Positions 35,607 to 45,178 of a stretch of 64,000 nt of DNA are shown in pieces (position 1 is the stretch's first letter; the number at the start of each line of letters is the position of its first letter). The notes under the pieces are model-generated. The model was not told the DNA's origin, ran no database searches, and worked only from the letters and a program-made list of their open reading frames with translations. Origin of the DNA: Chitinophagaceae bacterium UBA4407 (GTDB lineage Bacteria; Bacteroidota; Bacteroidia; Chitinophagales; Chitinophagaceae); contig DGQT01000088.1 in the NCBI GenBank assembly GCA_002390845.1, forward strand, positions 1 through 64,000. The letters run 5' to 3'. A program made the translations under genes and the position numbers.

Positions 35607-36024
35607 TTGATTGTTCTACATAATAATTTTCGTTGCCTGATTTCCAGCTTAGTTTTAACAGGAGATTGCCTTTTGGCAATTCATTTTTATTAAAAGAAGT
35701 ACTAAGCGAATCTGTGGAGAGCACCATGTGTTTGTCTTTGCCGGGGTCTGTTTTAGAATAGAAATATGCTTCGCCGGTAATGCTGGTTCCTTTCATTACT
35801 GCGGGCAGCGTAATTGAAACCGTACTGTTCTTTTGCACCACCTGCACACTGTCTAATTTCTTTGCATTGTTCGATGCATTTATGCGGTCCTGGAATTTTA
35901 ATTCGTCTTTATAATATTCTTCGCTCACAAGATTGGTTGGCGTTTCAACGGCTTTGTAAACCATGTAACCAATCATGCAGCCAAAGACTAAGAATGCGAT
36001 TAGCAATTTATTTCCCCAGCTCAT
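35596..36024 (-). CDS. FixH family protein
   Basis: A 142-aa protein with one N-terminal membrane anchor (LLIAFLVFGCMIGYMVYKAV) and a periplasmic part. The anchor is followed by the family-typical PTNLVSEEYYKDELKFQDRINASNNA stretch. FixH/CcoH assists assembly of cbb3-type cytochrome oxidase. Overlaps the SafE-like gene by 11 bp. A repeat pair (arms 24 and 25) separates it from ccoG. Confidence 0.85.
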   Translation of the reverse strand: MSWGNKLLIAFLVFGCMIGYMVYKAVETPTNLVSEEYYKDELKFQDRINASNNAKKLDSVQVVQKNSTVSITLPAVMKGTSITGEAYFYSKTDPGKDKHMVLSTDSLSTSFNKNELPKGNLLLKLSWKSGNENYYVEQSIDL

Positions 36025-36090
36025 ATAAATTATTTTATTGAATTAATTTTTTGTTGCTTTTTGTGCCACCGCTTTAGCATTTGTAGTAGT

Positions 36091-36147
36091 TTTTATGAAC
36101 CTGGCTGTATTGCTACTACTATACTTTGTTGCGTCGCACTCTTGTGC
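36091..36147 (-). repeat. Intergenic GCGACGC repeat arm 24
   Basis: Outer TTTTTATGAACCTGGC and core TTGCGTCGCACTCTTGTGC, between ccoG and fixH. Pairs with arm 25, whose core is of the other type. Confidence 0.85.
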
Positions 36148-36249
36148 CGTTAAACCTTTGCTGAACAACTTTCGATCAACTTTATTATTACACAACCTTT
36201 CAGGTGTAAAGTGTTATTCGCTTCGCTCCTGTTTAATAAAGTTCCGAAC

Positions 36250-36306
36250 GTACAAGTGAGTGACACAACCGGCGATACCCAAAGAACTAATGGCCCGTTA
36301 CAAAAT
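36250..36306 (+). repeat. Intergenic repeat arm 25 (GTGACAC variant core)
   Basis: GTACAAGTGAGTGACACAA core with a decayed outer end (TGGCCCGTTACAAAA), ending close to the ccoG stop. Confidence 0.82.
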
Positions 36307-36310
36307 GGCT

Positions 36311-37753
36311 TTAATCTTTTTCCTTTTCTTCTCCTTCATCTTCAACTGGCCCAAGAAAACTGGTGGTTATATCTGTAATTTTTTCAGCACCTTGATAGAC
36401 TCCAAGTTTAATATTTGTTTTTCTGTCGTGAATAATTTTCTTGGGAAGTATTACAAAGAACTCTCCGGAGCCCTGCCCTTCCTCATGCACCAGCACATAA
36501 GGGTTTCCGATGATCTGTATGTTGCCGGGCATTTCTTCAACCCGCACAGTAAGCGGCGCATCTTCCAGTGTTTTATTCACCATTTTTATGTTGTAAAGAT
36601 TGGTAACGCTATCCTTGCCACGCTCCTGGAAAAGCATGCCTGGTGTACGCATAATAGTTACTTCAATATCTTTCTGGTTGTATAGAATAACACTTAAAAC
36701 GGAAAGCACCAGGAAGCACAAACCCGTGTACAATTTCATGCGTGTAGTGTAGCGTAGGGGATCGCCATTGGCAATAGAGTTTTCTGAAGCATAACGGATA
36801 AGGCCTTTAGGCTTTCCAATTTTATCCATAATATTATCGCAGGCATCTATGCAGGCTGTGCAACCTACACACTCCATTTGTACGCCATTGCGAATATCTA
36901 TTCCTGTAGGACAAACTTTTACACATGCAAAACAATCTATGCAATCGCCAAGGTTTTGCTCAACATCTTTTTTAAGGTGGCCGCGTGGTTCGCCACGTTT
37001 ATAATCATAGGCAACGATCATGGAATTTTTATCGAGCAACACACTTTGCAATCTGCCATAAGGGCAAACCACGGTACACGCCTGCTCCCGAAAAAATGCA
37101 TACACTGCATAAAATACTCCGCTAAAAACAAGCAGCGAAATAAACCCTCCGGTATGCTGACTTACCGGCTCGGTTATAATTTTTTTAAGTTCATCTATGC
37201 CAAGAATATAAGCCAGAAAAAAGTTTGCAATAGTAAAGGACAGCGCATAAAACAAAATATGTTTCAGCGTTACTTTAAATATTTTTTTGCCGGTCCATGG
37301 TGCTTTGGCAAGATTGCGTTGTGCATTCCCATCACCCAAAACCCAGTATTCAATTTTGCGGAACATCATCTCCATAAAATTGGTTTGAGGGCAGGCCCAG
37401 CCACAAAACAAACGGCCAAATGCAGCAGTAAACAAAATGATAAAGAAGATAAACGTAACCATGCCCAGCCCGAATATGAACATATCCTGCGGCCAGAATA
37501 TTTTGCCAAAGATGATAAACTTAGCAGCAGGAATATTAAACATAAACAGCGGCCTGTCGTGCACTTTTACAAAAGGCAAACCAAAGAAAATAATAAAGTA
37601 GGCATAGCTAAGCCATGTTCTTATAGAATAGAATTTGCCCTTTGGTTTATATGCATATATCCAGTTACGTTTTCCACGGCTGTCTACGGTTGCAAGGTGA
37701 TCCCTGAAATCTTCCGTTTCAATGATATTGGTATGTTCAACAGGTTTGCTCAT
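36311..37753 (-). CDS. ccoG: Cytochrome c oxidase accessory protein CcoG (FixG)
   Basis: A 480-aa membrane iron-sulfur protein with about five helices. Cys motifs are GWACPQTNFMEMMFR, ACTVVCPYGRLQS and the two ferredoxin-type 4Fe-4S clusters CIDCFACVKVCPTGIDIRNG and CVGCTACIDACD. A C-terminal periplasmic immunoglobulin-like domain follows (about 370-480). CcoG reduces copper for assembly of cbb3 oxidase. Starts 6 bp after ccoP. Confidence 0.94.
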   Translation of the reverse strand: MSKPVEHTNIIETEDFRDHLATVDSRGKRNWIYAYKPKGKFYSIRTWLSYAYFIIFFGLPFVKVHDRPLFMFNIPAAKFIIFGKIFWPQDMFIFGLGMVTFIFFIILFTAAFGRLFCGWACPQTNFMEMMFRKIEYWVLGDGNAQRNLAKAPWTGKKIFKVTLKHILFYALSFTIANFFLAYILGIDELKKIITEPVSQHTGGFISLLVFSGVFYAVYAFFREQACTVVCPYGRLQSVLLDKNSMIVAYDYKRGEPRGHLKKDVEQNLGDCIDCFACVKVCPTGIDIRNGVQMECVGCTACIDACDNIMDKIGKPKGLIRYASENSIANGDPLRYTTRMKLYTGLCFLVLSVLSVILYNQKDIEVTIMRTPGMLFQERGKDSVTNLYNIKMVNKTLEDAPLTVRVEEMPGNIQIIGNPYVLVHEEGQGSGEFFVILPKKIIHDRKTNIKLGVYQGAEKITDITTSFLGPVEDEGEEKEKD

Positions 37754-37759
37754 GTTATG

Positions 37760-38974
37760 TTAGCGAACGAAGGCGCTTGTTTTGGCGCTGTCTTTTTTTA
37801 GTGAATCCGTTGCCGGCGCAATGGTGTTTTCTTCTTTGTACAACTCACCCTGTGGCTCTTTTGGTGTAGCAGGTTTTGTTCCGTGCAAACTCTTTACAAA
37901 GCTTGCTATCTGCGCCAGCTGAACTGGTGAATAATCATCCTTCCAGCTTTTCATACCTTTTTCGGGCCATCCGTACTTAAGGGTTTTAAAAATATCCTGT
38001 ATTGATCCACCGTGTATCCAGTAATCATCGGTAAGGTTGGGCCCTACTATACCGCCACCATCTGCCAAATGGCAAGCAGCGCAAACTGTAGAAAATATTT
38101 TTTTACCGGAAGCAAGATCATCTGCGTCTGTTAATAGCTTCACTGTGTTTTCATCCACACTGTTTTTTGATTTGGCGAGGTATGCTTCTTTTGCAACGGC
38201 TGCTTCGGCAACAGAAGTCTGGTATTCTTCAATAGCGTTGGGAGCTGAGTGCGATACCTGGTGTTGCCACAGGTACACAATGGCAAAGAATATACAGAGA
38301 AAAAAACCATACAGCCACCAGGGTGGTAAGCGGTTATCCAGTTCGCGAATGCCATCATAATCATGACCAAGATCGATGGAAGCTTCTTCCTGAATTGGTT
38401 TTAATTTATTGAAATTATCCCACCATTTTTTAAACGAAGAGGGCTTTGCAGCGGCTGTTGATTCTGCCTCAACCGTGCTTTCAACTTCAGCTACTTTTTC
38501 AACTTTCATCATCGCCTGAAGTTGCGACAACAACCCCAGCAGAATAACAAGTTCTATAGCAATTACCGTACATAAAAAATAAAACGAACTATCACTTAGT
38601 GCAGCAGGTGCAACAGTAACCTGTGCTGCTGCATCTGTTGCTGCGCCTGCATCCTGGGCAAACAGTGGTCCGCTTAAGCAACAAAGAAAAAGTATTACCG
38701 CAGCAGTTACAGCCTTGGCAGCATTTTCTTTTTGTTCGCTTTTAAAACGTTCCACTTTTACTTTAGCCTGCTGTATTAAAAGGCGCGAAGTAATATAAAT
38801 AGCCAGCAGTAAAACAATAGCGGTACCCATCATTGCAATGGCAACAGGATTAGATGCCTCGCTGCCAACTTTGGGCCCGGCCGCAAATGTAAATACCGGT
38901 ACCAGCAATGCTATCATTGTCGTTGCTTTTTTCAAGCCATTGCTGTATTTTTTTCCTGATAAATGAATCTTCAT
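37760..38974 (-). CDS. ccoP: cbb3-type cytochrome c oxidase subunit III (CcoP)-like
   Basis: A 404-aa membrane-anchored c-type cytochrome. It has several hydrophobic segments (about 12-33, 45-66, 90-107, 130-152 and 218-236), more than the one or two of proteobacterial CcoP. One haem site CAACH is at residues 298-302, with an axial Met probably in KGMKSW. The WWLYGFFLCIFFAIVYL helix and the GIRELDNRLPPWW segment before it are typical of CcoP. Only one haem motif is seen, whereas proteobacterial CcoP has two; this agrees with what I know of Bacteroidota. It passes electrons to CcoNO. Confidence 0.87.
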   Translation of the reverse strand: MKIHLSGKKYSNGLKKATTMIALLVPVFTFAAGPKVGSEASNPVAIAMMGTAIVLLLAIYITSRLLIQQAKVKVERFKSEQKENAAKAVTAAVILFLCCLSGPLFAQDAGAATDAAAQVTVAPAALSDSSFYFLCTVIAIELVILLGLLSQLQAMMKVEKVAEVESTVEAESTAAAKPSSFKKWWDNFNKLKPIQEEASIDLGHDYDGIRELDNRLPPWWLYGFFLCIFFAIVYLWQHQVSHSAPNAIEEYQTSVAEAAVAKEAYLAKSKNSVDENTVKLLTDADDLASGKKIFSTVCAACHLADGGGIVGPNLTDDYWIHGGSIQDIFKTLKYGWPEKGMKSWKDDYSPVQLAQIASFVKSLHGTKPATPKEPQGELYKEENTIAPATDSLKKDSAKTSAFVR

Positions 38975-38999
38975 ATTATTAGTATTTATCGTTCTTTAT

Positions 39000-39161
39000 T
39001 TAGTTTTCAAGGGGAATATTGCCCATTTTGTTCATCAGTTTTTTATCTGCTTTCCACGCCCATATTGATACGGCTGTAAAAACGATAAAGCAAATAAGCA
39101 GGCCAACTAAACCAAAGAGGTCTACGCCTGCAATATTTTCTATGTAGTTAATAAATTTCAT
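39000..39161 (-). CDS. ccoQ: Small cbb3 oxidase subunit, CcoQ-like
   Basis: An ORF of 53 residues between ccoNO and ccoP, read on the minus strand from the ATG at 39161. MKFINYIENIAGVD is followed by one hydrophobic helix (LFGLVGLLICFIVFTAVSIWAW), then a basic tail KADKKLMNKMG. Size, single helix, basic tail and location fit CcoQ/FixQ, which stabilises the oxidase. It stops 25 bp before ccoP begins. Confidence 0.8.
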   Translation of the reverse strand: MKFINYIENIAGVDLFGLVGLLICFIVFTAVSIWAWKADKKLMNKMGNIPLEN

Positions 39162-39201
39162 GAGAAGCAGATTTTAAAACGTTGGTTAATATTTGTATTC
39201 A

Positions 39202-39260
39202 TTTTTTATTGACCCTGCAACGGTAATCCTCTTCAGCATCGTTGCGTTGCACTCTTGTAC
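39202..39260 (-). repeat. Intergenic GCGACGC repeat arm 26
   Basis: Outer TTTTTTATTGACCCTGC and a one-base variant core GTTGCGTTGCACTCTTGTAC. An empty pair with arm 27 sits between ccoNO and ccoQ. Confidence 0.82.
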
Positions 39261-39334
39261 GCCTGGAATATGAGTGAACAGGGAACAACGTATTGGCCGT
39301 TTGCCTTTTTGCCTTGCTGCCTTTTGTTCTGAAC

Positions 39335-39391
39335 GTACAAGAGTGCGACGCAAGTAAAGACTCATTCATATTCTTATGCCCGGCTAATAAA
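39335..39391 (+). repeat. Intergenic GCGACGC repeat arm 27
   Basis: GTACAAGAGTGCGACGCAA core, GTAAAGACTCATTCATA variable part and outer end TGCCCGGCTAATAAAA, reaching the ccoNO stop. Confidence 0.9.
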
Positions 39392-39396
39392 AGAAC

Positions 39397-41532
39397 TTAT
39401 TTTATTAATGCTGATGCGGGGCCTGGATCGCCTTTTATATCTGTACCCACACGCTGCAGGTAAGCGATTAATGCAATAATCTCAGCATTGCTGCTTGTTT
39501 CAATTTTATCTTTTTTCAGGTTGTCTTTTATACCCTTCGCCTGTTTTTCGAGATCTGCGTTGGCAATCTTGTCATAGCCTTCAGGGTATGGAACACCGAG
39601 GGTTTGCATAGCCCTTATTTTAGCAGCCGTTAGTGATGTATCAATTTTATCATCCAGCAGCCATGGATAGTTAGGCATAATAGAACCAGGGCTCATGGTG
39701 CGTGGATCCAGCATGTGGTTGTAATGCCAGCTGTCTGGGTATTTTCCGCCTTCGCGGGCAAGATCCGGACCGGTGCGTTTACTGCCCCACTGGAAAGGAT
39801 GATCGTACACAAACTCACCGGCTTTGCTGTACTCGCCATAGCGTGCAACTTCATCCCGGAAAGGACGGATCATTTGGGAATGACAGGTATAACAGCCTTC
39901 CCTGATGTAAATATCGCGGCCCTGCAATTCAAGCGGTGTGTATGGTTTTACTGACGCAATGGTAGGCACATTACTTTCCACAAGAAAAGTTGGAATAAGT
40001 TCTACCAAACCACCAATTGCTACAGCAATTAAACTGAATACAAGCATTTGAACAGGCCTTCTTTCAATCCAGCGGTGCCAGTATTTTTCGCTCTCTGGTT
40101 TTATCACTTTTGAAAGCGGTGCAGCTTCTGCGGCTTCGTTGGCAACAAGACTTCCACTCTTAACTGTTTTATAGATATTGTATACCATAATGAACACGCC
40201 CACCAGGTAAAGCGTACCACCAACACTGCGTGCAACATCGAGAGGAAGTATGTGTGTTACGGTTTCCAGGAATTGGTAAGTCAGCGTGCCGTCGTTTGTA
40301 AAGCTCTTCCACATAAGGGCTTGTGTAAAACCTGCCCAATACATGGGAACAACATACAGCACTATACCAACCGTACCAATCCAGAAGTGCGTGTTAGCAA
40401 GCTTCTTTGAGTATAGTTGCGTATTAAATATTCGTGGTATAAGCCAGTAGAGAATACCAAAAGTTAAGAAGCCATTCCAGCCCAATGCACCTACATGCAC
40501 GTGGGCAATAATCCAGTCTGTAAAGTGTGCAATGGCGTTTACATTTTTCAAACTTAACATGGGCCCTTCAAAGGTTGCCATACCATAGCAGGTAATAGCC
40601 ACCACCATAAATTTGAGAATAGGATCTTCCCTTACTTTATCCCATGCGCCACGCAGTGTAAACAAACCATTGAGCATACCGCCCCAGCTTGGTGCAATAA
40701 GCATTACGCTGAAAACCACACCAAGGTTTTGCGCCCAGTCGGGCAATGCTGTATAAAGCAAATGGTGCGGCCCGGCCCAGATATATAAAAATATCAATGC
40801 CCAGAAGTGAATGATGGAAAGCCTGTAACTATACACGGGCCTGTTGGCTGCTTTGGGCAGAAAGTAATACATAACACCCAGGTAAGGAGTGGTTAAAAAG
40901 AACGCCACCGCATTGTGCCCGTACCACCATTGCACCAGCGCATCCTGTACGCCTGCATACCAGCTGTAACTTTTAAAGAAAGAGAAAGGAAGCTCAAAGG
41001 AGTTTACAATATGCAGCATGGCAACCGTAATCCAGGTAGCAATATAAAACCAGATAGCAACGTACAAATGGCTCTCTCTTCGTTTGATAATGGTACCAAA
41101 CATATTGATACCAAATATTACCCAAACCACGGTGATGGCAATATCTACCGGCCATTCCAGCTCAGCATATTCTTTACCCGTTGTGTAGCCGGCCAGTAAC
41201 GTAACGGCTGCTGTAACAATAATGGCCTGCCAGCCCCAGAAATGTATTTTACTCAGCTTATCACTAAACATTCTTGCCTTGCACAGGCGCTGCAGCGAAT
41301 AATAAACGCCCATAAAAATACCGTTGCCTACAAATGCAAAAATCACCGCATTGGTGTGTACAGGCCTAAGCCTACCAAATGTAGTGGGGGCAAAGTCCAT
41401 ATTGGCTGCGGGATAAAATATTTGAATAGATGCCAGCAAACCAGCCAGCATGCCCACTACGCCCCACAAAATTGTTGCGTAGGCAAACATTTTCACAATC
41501 TTGTTATCGTAATAAAATTTCTCTACCTGCAT
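39397..41532 (-). CDS. ccoNO: Fused cbb3-type cytochrome c oxidase subunits I and II (CcoNO)
   Basis: A 711-aa fusion. Residues 1-460 are CcoN: haem-copper oxidase helices with haem b ligand His59, copper/haem ligands in WYGHNAV (His206), HH256-257 and AHVHVG (344-346). Residues about 495-711 are CcoO: a membrane anchor, then a c-type haem site CYTCH at 547-551 and the GSIMPNYPWLL segment with an axial Met. It reduces oxygen to water with high affinity, pumping protons. A CcoN-CcoO fusion is usual in Bacteroidota. A repeat pair separates it from ccoQ downstream. Confidence 0.95.
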   Translation of the reverse strand: MQVEKFYYDNKIVKMFAYATILWGVVGMLAGLLASIQIFYPAANMDFAPTTFGRLRPVHTNAVIFAFVGNGIFMGVYYSLQRLCKARMFSDKLSKIHFWGWQAIIVTAAVTLLAGYTTGKEYAELEWPVDIAITVVWVIFGINMFGTIIKRRESHLYVAIWFYIATWITVAMLHIVNSFELPFSFFKSYSWYAGVQDALVQWWYGHNAVAFFLTTPYLGVMYYFLPKAANRPVYSYRLSIIHFWALIFLYIWAGPHHLLYTALPDWAQNLGVVFSVMLIAPSWGGMLNGLFTLRGAWDKVREDPILKFMVVAITCYGMATFEGPMLSLKNVNAIAHFTDWIIAHVHVGALGWNGFLTFGILYWLIPRIFNTQLYSKKLANTHFWIGTVGIVLYVVPMYWAGFTQALMWKSFTNDGTLTYQFLETVTHILPLDVARSVGGTLYLVGVFIMVYNIYKTVKSGSLVANEAAEAAPLSKVIKPESEKYWHRWIERRPVQMLVFSLIAVAIGGLVELIPTFLVESNVPTIASVKPYTPLELQGRDIYIREGCYTCHSQMIRPFRDEVARYGEYSKAGEFVYDHPFQWGSKRTGPDLAREGGKYPDSWHYNHMLDPRTMSPGSIMPNYPWLLDDKIDTSLTAAKIRAMQTLGVPYPEGYDKIANADLEKQAKGIKDNLKKDKIETSSNAEIIALIAYLQRVGTDIKGDPGPASALIK

Positions 41533-41565
41533 AGAATTTTAGTTTTGGAATTTATATTGCCTGTG

Positions 41566-41796
41566 TTAAGGTTGGTGAATTTTTATTTTATTTGTTAATA
41601 CCGAAATGCCAGATGCAGCAGGGATTTTTGGGGGCGATGCTTCTTTTTCTTTTGGCGTTGCATCGTCAAAAAGCATGCGCATTGGCGGGCTTACTTCATC
41701 ATCATACTGTCCGCTTTTTACGCTCCATAAAAAAGCCACAAGAAAAATGGCGGCTATGGTAATGCTTGCTATCAGTAAAAGAATCAGTACACTCAT
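41566..41796 (-). CDS. ccoS: cbb3-type oxidase assembly protein CcoS
   Basis: A 76-aa protein from the ATG at 41796 (MSVLILLLIASITIAAIFLVAFLWSVKSGQYDD); the frame is open to 41817. One N-terminal helix ends in the family-typical FLWSVKSGQYDDEVSPPMRMLFDD block. CcoS is needed to insert cofactors into the oxidase. It starts the ccoS-ccoNO-ccoQ-ccoP-ccoG run. Confidence 0.93.
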   Translation of the reverse strand: MSVLILLLIASITIAAIFLVAFLWSVKSGQYDDEVSPPMRMLFDDATPKEKEASPPKIPAASGISVLTNKIKIHQP

Positions 41797-41909
41797 AACT
41801 TGTTTTAAAGGCAACAAAAGTAGAGCACCAAAAAAACGCAGTCAATGATACTACTCAAGAAAGAACCTGATTAAAATCATGTTTTTGTATTTGCAAGATG
41901 TAAATGGGA

Positions 41910-41968
41910 ATTTTTGGATCCGGGCAGAAGTATATGCCTGAGACATTTGTTGCGTCGCACTCTTGTAC
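41910..41968 (-). repeat. Intergenic GCGACGC repeat arm 28
   Basis: Outer TTTTTGGATCCGGGC and core GTTGCGTCGCACTCTTGTAC, followed by a good inner arm (ATTTTATGGAGCTTTTACCG, then AAGCAAAGATTGAAGCGG). Left arm of the pair around the PH-like gene. Confidence 0.88.
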
Positions 41969-42097
41969 ATTCAGATATTTTATGGAGCTTTTACCGAAGC
42001 AAAGATTGAAGCGGAGTGGTAAAGGTGAATTGAAATATTTGCAAGCTGCTGCCAAATGCCAACAGCGGCTGAAATCGCCAAAATATTGAAATACTTG

Positions 42098-42508
42098 TCA
42101 ACTTTTTAATTGCACGCTGATTTTTGGATTAAGTTCAGTCAGTAAACGTATAAAACCAGATTCGTCTTTTGGTGAAATAACCGCATTTCCGGTGTCATTA
42201 AAACAAATTAGAAGCCTTTTTACCGAAAAAGCCGGTGCGCTAAAAATATCAGTGACCTTAGTGATGGTTTTAATGGTATCAACAGTTATTGACTGGTGAT
42301 AAAAAATGCTGCATTTAATTATTAGGATTCTTTCCTTTATGGTATAGGAAGTTGAAGCATACAAATGAATAAAAAACAAAACCACGACCAGGGTTAAAAT
42401 AAACCCAGCCCAGTTTTTTTCGTAAGCTGCTAATATGATTAAACCAACAAGTATAATTGAAATAGGAAATAAAAGTTCGGGTCCAATTCTCGATTTGAAA
42501 ATCTTCAT
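42098..42508 (-). CDS. SunI/YnzG-like PH-domain membrane protein
   Basis: A 136-aa protein with two close membrane helices (about 12-28 and 32-50, LLFPISIILVGLIILAAY and WAGFILTLVVVLFFIHLY). A small beta-rich domain follows (SYTIKERILIIKCSIFYHQSITVDTIKTI...NAVISPKDESGFIRLLTELNP), with the layout of bacterial PH domains of the SunI/YnzG type. The specific role is unknown. It sits alone between repeat arms 28 and 29, and so splits ccoI from ccoS; it is a likely passenger in the cbb3 locus. Confidence 0.7.
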   Translation of the reverse strand: MKIFKSRIGPELLFPISIILVGLIILAAYEKNWAGFILTLVVVLFFIHLYASTSYTIKERILIIKCSIFYHQSITVDTIKTITKVTDIFSAPAFSVKRLLICFNDTGNAVISPKDESGFIRLLTELNPKISVQLKS

Positions 42509-42595
42509 ACCAATAAATTTTTATGAAAGAAAATATTTACCTTATCTGCAGTCTGCATTGAATACCATACGCTCAAGCTCTCACAACTTCCAACA

Positions 42596-42656
42596 GTACA
42601 CGAGTGCGACGCAAGAGGTGATGCCATGAAATATCTATTGCCGGGTTCAAAAAAAT
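42596..42656 (+). repeat. Intergenic GCGACGC repeat arm 29
   Basis: GTACACGAGTGCGACGCAA core, GATGCCATGAAATA variable part and outer end TTGCCGGGTTCAAAAAAA. Right arm of the PH-like pair, ending at the ccoI stop. Confidence 0.9.
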
Positions 42657-42660
42657 ATCC

Positions 42661-45066
42661 CTATTTCAGCTTCATACGCCATGCAGAGAAATTGGTAAAC
42701 CCAAATGTGATCAGCACAATACTGATGCTGCTGCAAGGCATGAGTATAGCGGCAATCATGGGTGAGAGTGCGCCGGTTACTGCGAAATAAATACCAATAA
42801 AATTGTAGAGTATTGATATTATAAATGCTGCCAGTACAATTCTTTTATTGGCCTTACATAAACGTATAAATGTATAAAGCAGGGTAAGCGAACCCGCTTC
42901 GAGAATAGCATCGCTGGCGGGTGTAAAATTGTTGGTATCTTCTGTAATGGCAATGCCTGCATCGGCCTGTTTTAAAGCACCCGCATCGTTTAATCCATCA
43001 CCAATCATGATCACTTTTTTGCCTTGCTGCTGCAGCCTTTTAATAAAGTGGAGTTTATCTTCCGGCATTTGGTGAAAGCGGATATCTGCCTCATTACCCA
43101 TCAATTTAGTGAGGTTATTTCTTTCTCCCTCATTATCACCACTGAGCACAATAAGCTGGTATTTATTTTTTAATTTATTGATGAGCCCTTCCAGGTTATT
43201 ACGATAATGATTTTGGAATGTAAACCTGCCAAGCAGCTTGCCTTGCAGCGAAACATACACAGCCGTTTCAAAGTTGTGCAAAATAGTTTTTGAACTGGTT
43301 ATATAAGCAAGGGAACCCAATGCAATAAAATCATCTTCTACTAACCCTTCAATACCAAAGCCGGACACTTCTTTAAATGTGTTTACCTGCAAATGATTTC
43401 CTTCGCCTGCCCAGTTTGCAATAGCCCTGCTCATAGGGTGCGCCGATTGACGGGCCAGGGCTCCGATCTTAATTTTAAGATCATTACTTAACGGCTGGCC
43501 ATCGAAAAAAATATCCGGGTAATTGCCATTGGTCAATGTTCCTGTTTTATCAAAAACAATCACATTTGCAGAAGCAAGTTCTTCTATTGTTTGTGCATTG
43601 CGCAGGTAAAATTGATTTCGGCTTAATACGCGCAAAACATTGCCATTGGTAAACGTATTGCTCAACAGCAAAGCGCAGGGACACGCTACAATAAGCACTG
43701 CTGTAACTGCATTCCACATAACTGCAGCATCGTGATTGAACCAGTAAATACCCGCAATAAATGATACGGATAAAACCATCCATGTAAAGTAGCGGCTAAG
43801 CAGGTGCACGAAAGATTTCTCATTGTACTGCTTGTCTTTTTTTAATTCATCTTTATTCCATAAGCCTGTAAGATAACTCTGCGATACTTCTTTAATAACC
43901 AGTATCTCTATATTACCGCCCACTTGTTTGCCGCCTGCATAAACTATTTCACCTATTTCTTTTTGTATTGGCACACTTTCCCCGGTAACAAAGCTGTAAT
44001 CTATTAGTGATTTACCACGGGTAATAATGCCATCGGCAGGTATCAGTTCTTCGTTGTGAATAAGAAGTGTATCGTTTAACTGTATTGCCGGTAACGCAAT
44101 GGGTTCTTCTTCATTTTGTTTGGTTATTCTTGTAACAGCTATGGGAAAATACGCAGTAAAATCACGCTCAAAACTTAGCTGTTCGTAGGTTTTATTTTGA
44201 AGCACCCTGCCAACAAGCATAAAGAAAACGATACCGCTCATACTATCAAGATAGCCGCTGCCAGTACCCGAAAAAATTTCGTAAAGGCTTCTTATGAATG
44301 TTACGAATATGGCCAGTACAATGGGAGCATCAATATTTAAAAAACCATGCTTTAAGCTTTTCCACGCACTGTTGTAAAACTCTGTTGCACTGTAAAAAAA
44401 TACAGGCAAACTTAAGATAATGCTGATGGTGCGAAATACAAACTGAAGCTGCTGTTCGTTACTGCTAAGCCCAAAGTAATCGGGGAAACTGAGCATCATA
44501 ATATTGGCAAAGCAAAACCCGGCTATACCAAGTTTATAGGTTTTAGATTTATCAACAAAAGTCTTGCGCTCAGACAAATTTTTTAAGCTGATATAAGGCT
44601 CATACCCGATACTGGTGAGCAATTCAGCTACTTTTCGCAATGAAGTTACATTATGATTAAAAATTACGGTTGCTTCCTTTTTTGCGAAGTTTATTTTACT
44701 GGTAATAATGCCTTCATCAAGGCGGTGCAGGTTTTCAAGCAGCCACAAACAACTGCTGCAATGCATCTGGGGAAGATAAAAAGTTACATGTGTTTGTGTT
44801 GCATCTTTAAAAGAAATAAGCGGTTGCGCAATGGCCTCTTCATCGAGAAAGGCAAACTTATTTTCACGCACTTTTATTTTGCGGCTAAGGCCGGGGTTTT
44901 GCGAAATACTGTAATAATCGCACAACCCGTTTTGGTTTAAAATTTCGTACACCATCCTGCAGCCATCGCAGCAAAAATTTTTACCCATTTTGCGTACCGG
45001 GTGTTTGCCGCAATCATCTCCGCAGTGAAAACATTTTACAGAAGTTTCATAATTCTGAACCTGCAT
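42661..45066 (-). CDS. ccoI: Copper-translocating P1B-type ATPase CcoI (FixI)
   Basis: An 801-aa heavy-metal P-type ATPase. The N-terminus has a Cys-rich metal-binding part (CFHCGDDCGKHP, CCDGCRMVYEIL) and an HMA-like CSSC motif (about 102-105). Eight membrane helices carry the ion-site VACPCALLLS. The soluble domains have TGES, DKTGTLTNG (phosphorylated Asp) and GDGLNDAGAL. It exports copper to the periplasm for cbb3 assembly. First in transcription order of the cco cluster, though separated from ccoS by a repeat pair and passenger gene. Confidence 0.92.
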   Translation of the reverse strand: MQVQNYETSVKCFHCGDDCGKHPVRKMGKNFCCDGCRMVYEILNQNGLCDYYSISQNPGLSRKIKVRENKFAFLDEEAIAQPLISFKDATQTHVTFYLPQMHCSSCLWLLENLHRLDEGIITSKINFAKKEATVIFNHNVTSLRKVAELLTSIGYEPYISLKNLSERKTFVDKSKTYKLGIAGFCFANIMMLSFPDYFGLSSNEQQLQFVFRTISIILSLPVFFYSATEFYNSAWKSLKHGFLNIDAPIVLAIFVTFIRSLYEIFSGTGSGYLDSMSGIVFFMLVGRVLQNKTYEQLSFERDFTAYFPIAVTRITKQNEEEPIALPAIQLNDTLLIHNEELIPADGIITRGKSLIDYSFVTGESVPIQKEIGEIVYAGGKQVGGNIEILVIKEVSQSYLTGLWNKDELKKDKQYNEKSFVHLLSRYFTWMVLSVSFIAGIYWFNHDAAVMWNAVTAVLIVACPCALLLSNTFTNGNVLRVLSRNQFYLRNAQTIEELASANVIVFDKTGTLTNGNYPDIFFDGQPLSNDLKIKIGALARQSAHPMSRAIANWAGEGNHLQVNTFKEVSGFGIEGLVEDDFIALGSLAYITSSKTILHNFETAVYVSLQGKLLGRFTFQNHYRNNLEGLINKLKNKYQLIVLSGDNEGERNNLTKLMGNEADIRFHQMPEDKLHFIKRLQQQGKKVIMIGDGLNDAGALKQADAGIAITEDTNNFTPASDAILEAGSLTLLYTFIRLCKANKRIVLAAFIISILYNFIGIYFAVTGALSPMIAAILMPCSSISIVLITFGFTNFSAWRMKLK

Positions 45067-45178
45067 ACCTTTTTATGTTTTGCTGAACACAAATATTTTG
45101 TTGCAAAATTACCGTGAATAAAAAAGCTGATAACTGATATTCGTCATGTTTTGAAACCCCTTTAAAAGTCCTGAGAAT

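Noticed and set aside
36878..37801. 307-codon plus-strand open frame
   Set aside because: Antisense shadow of ccoG, whose iron-sulfur motifs are intact on the minus strand; its translation is Cys/Lys-rich nonsense.
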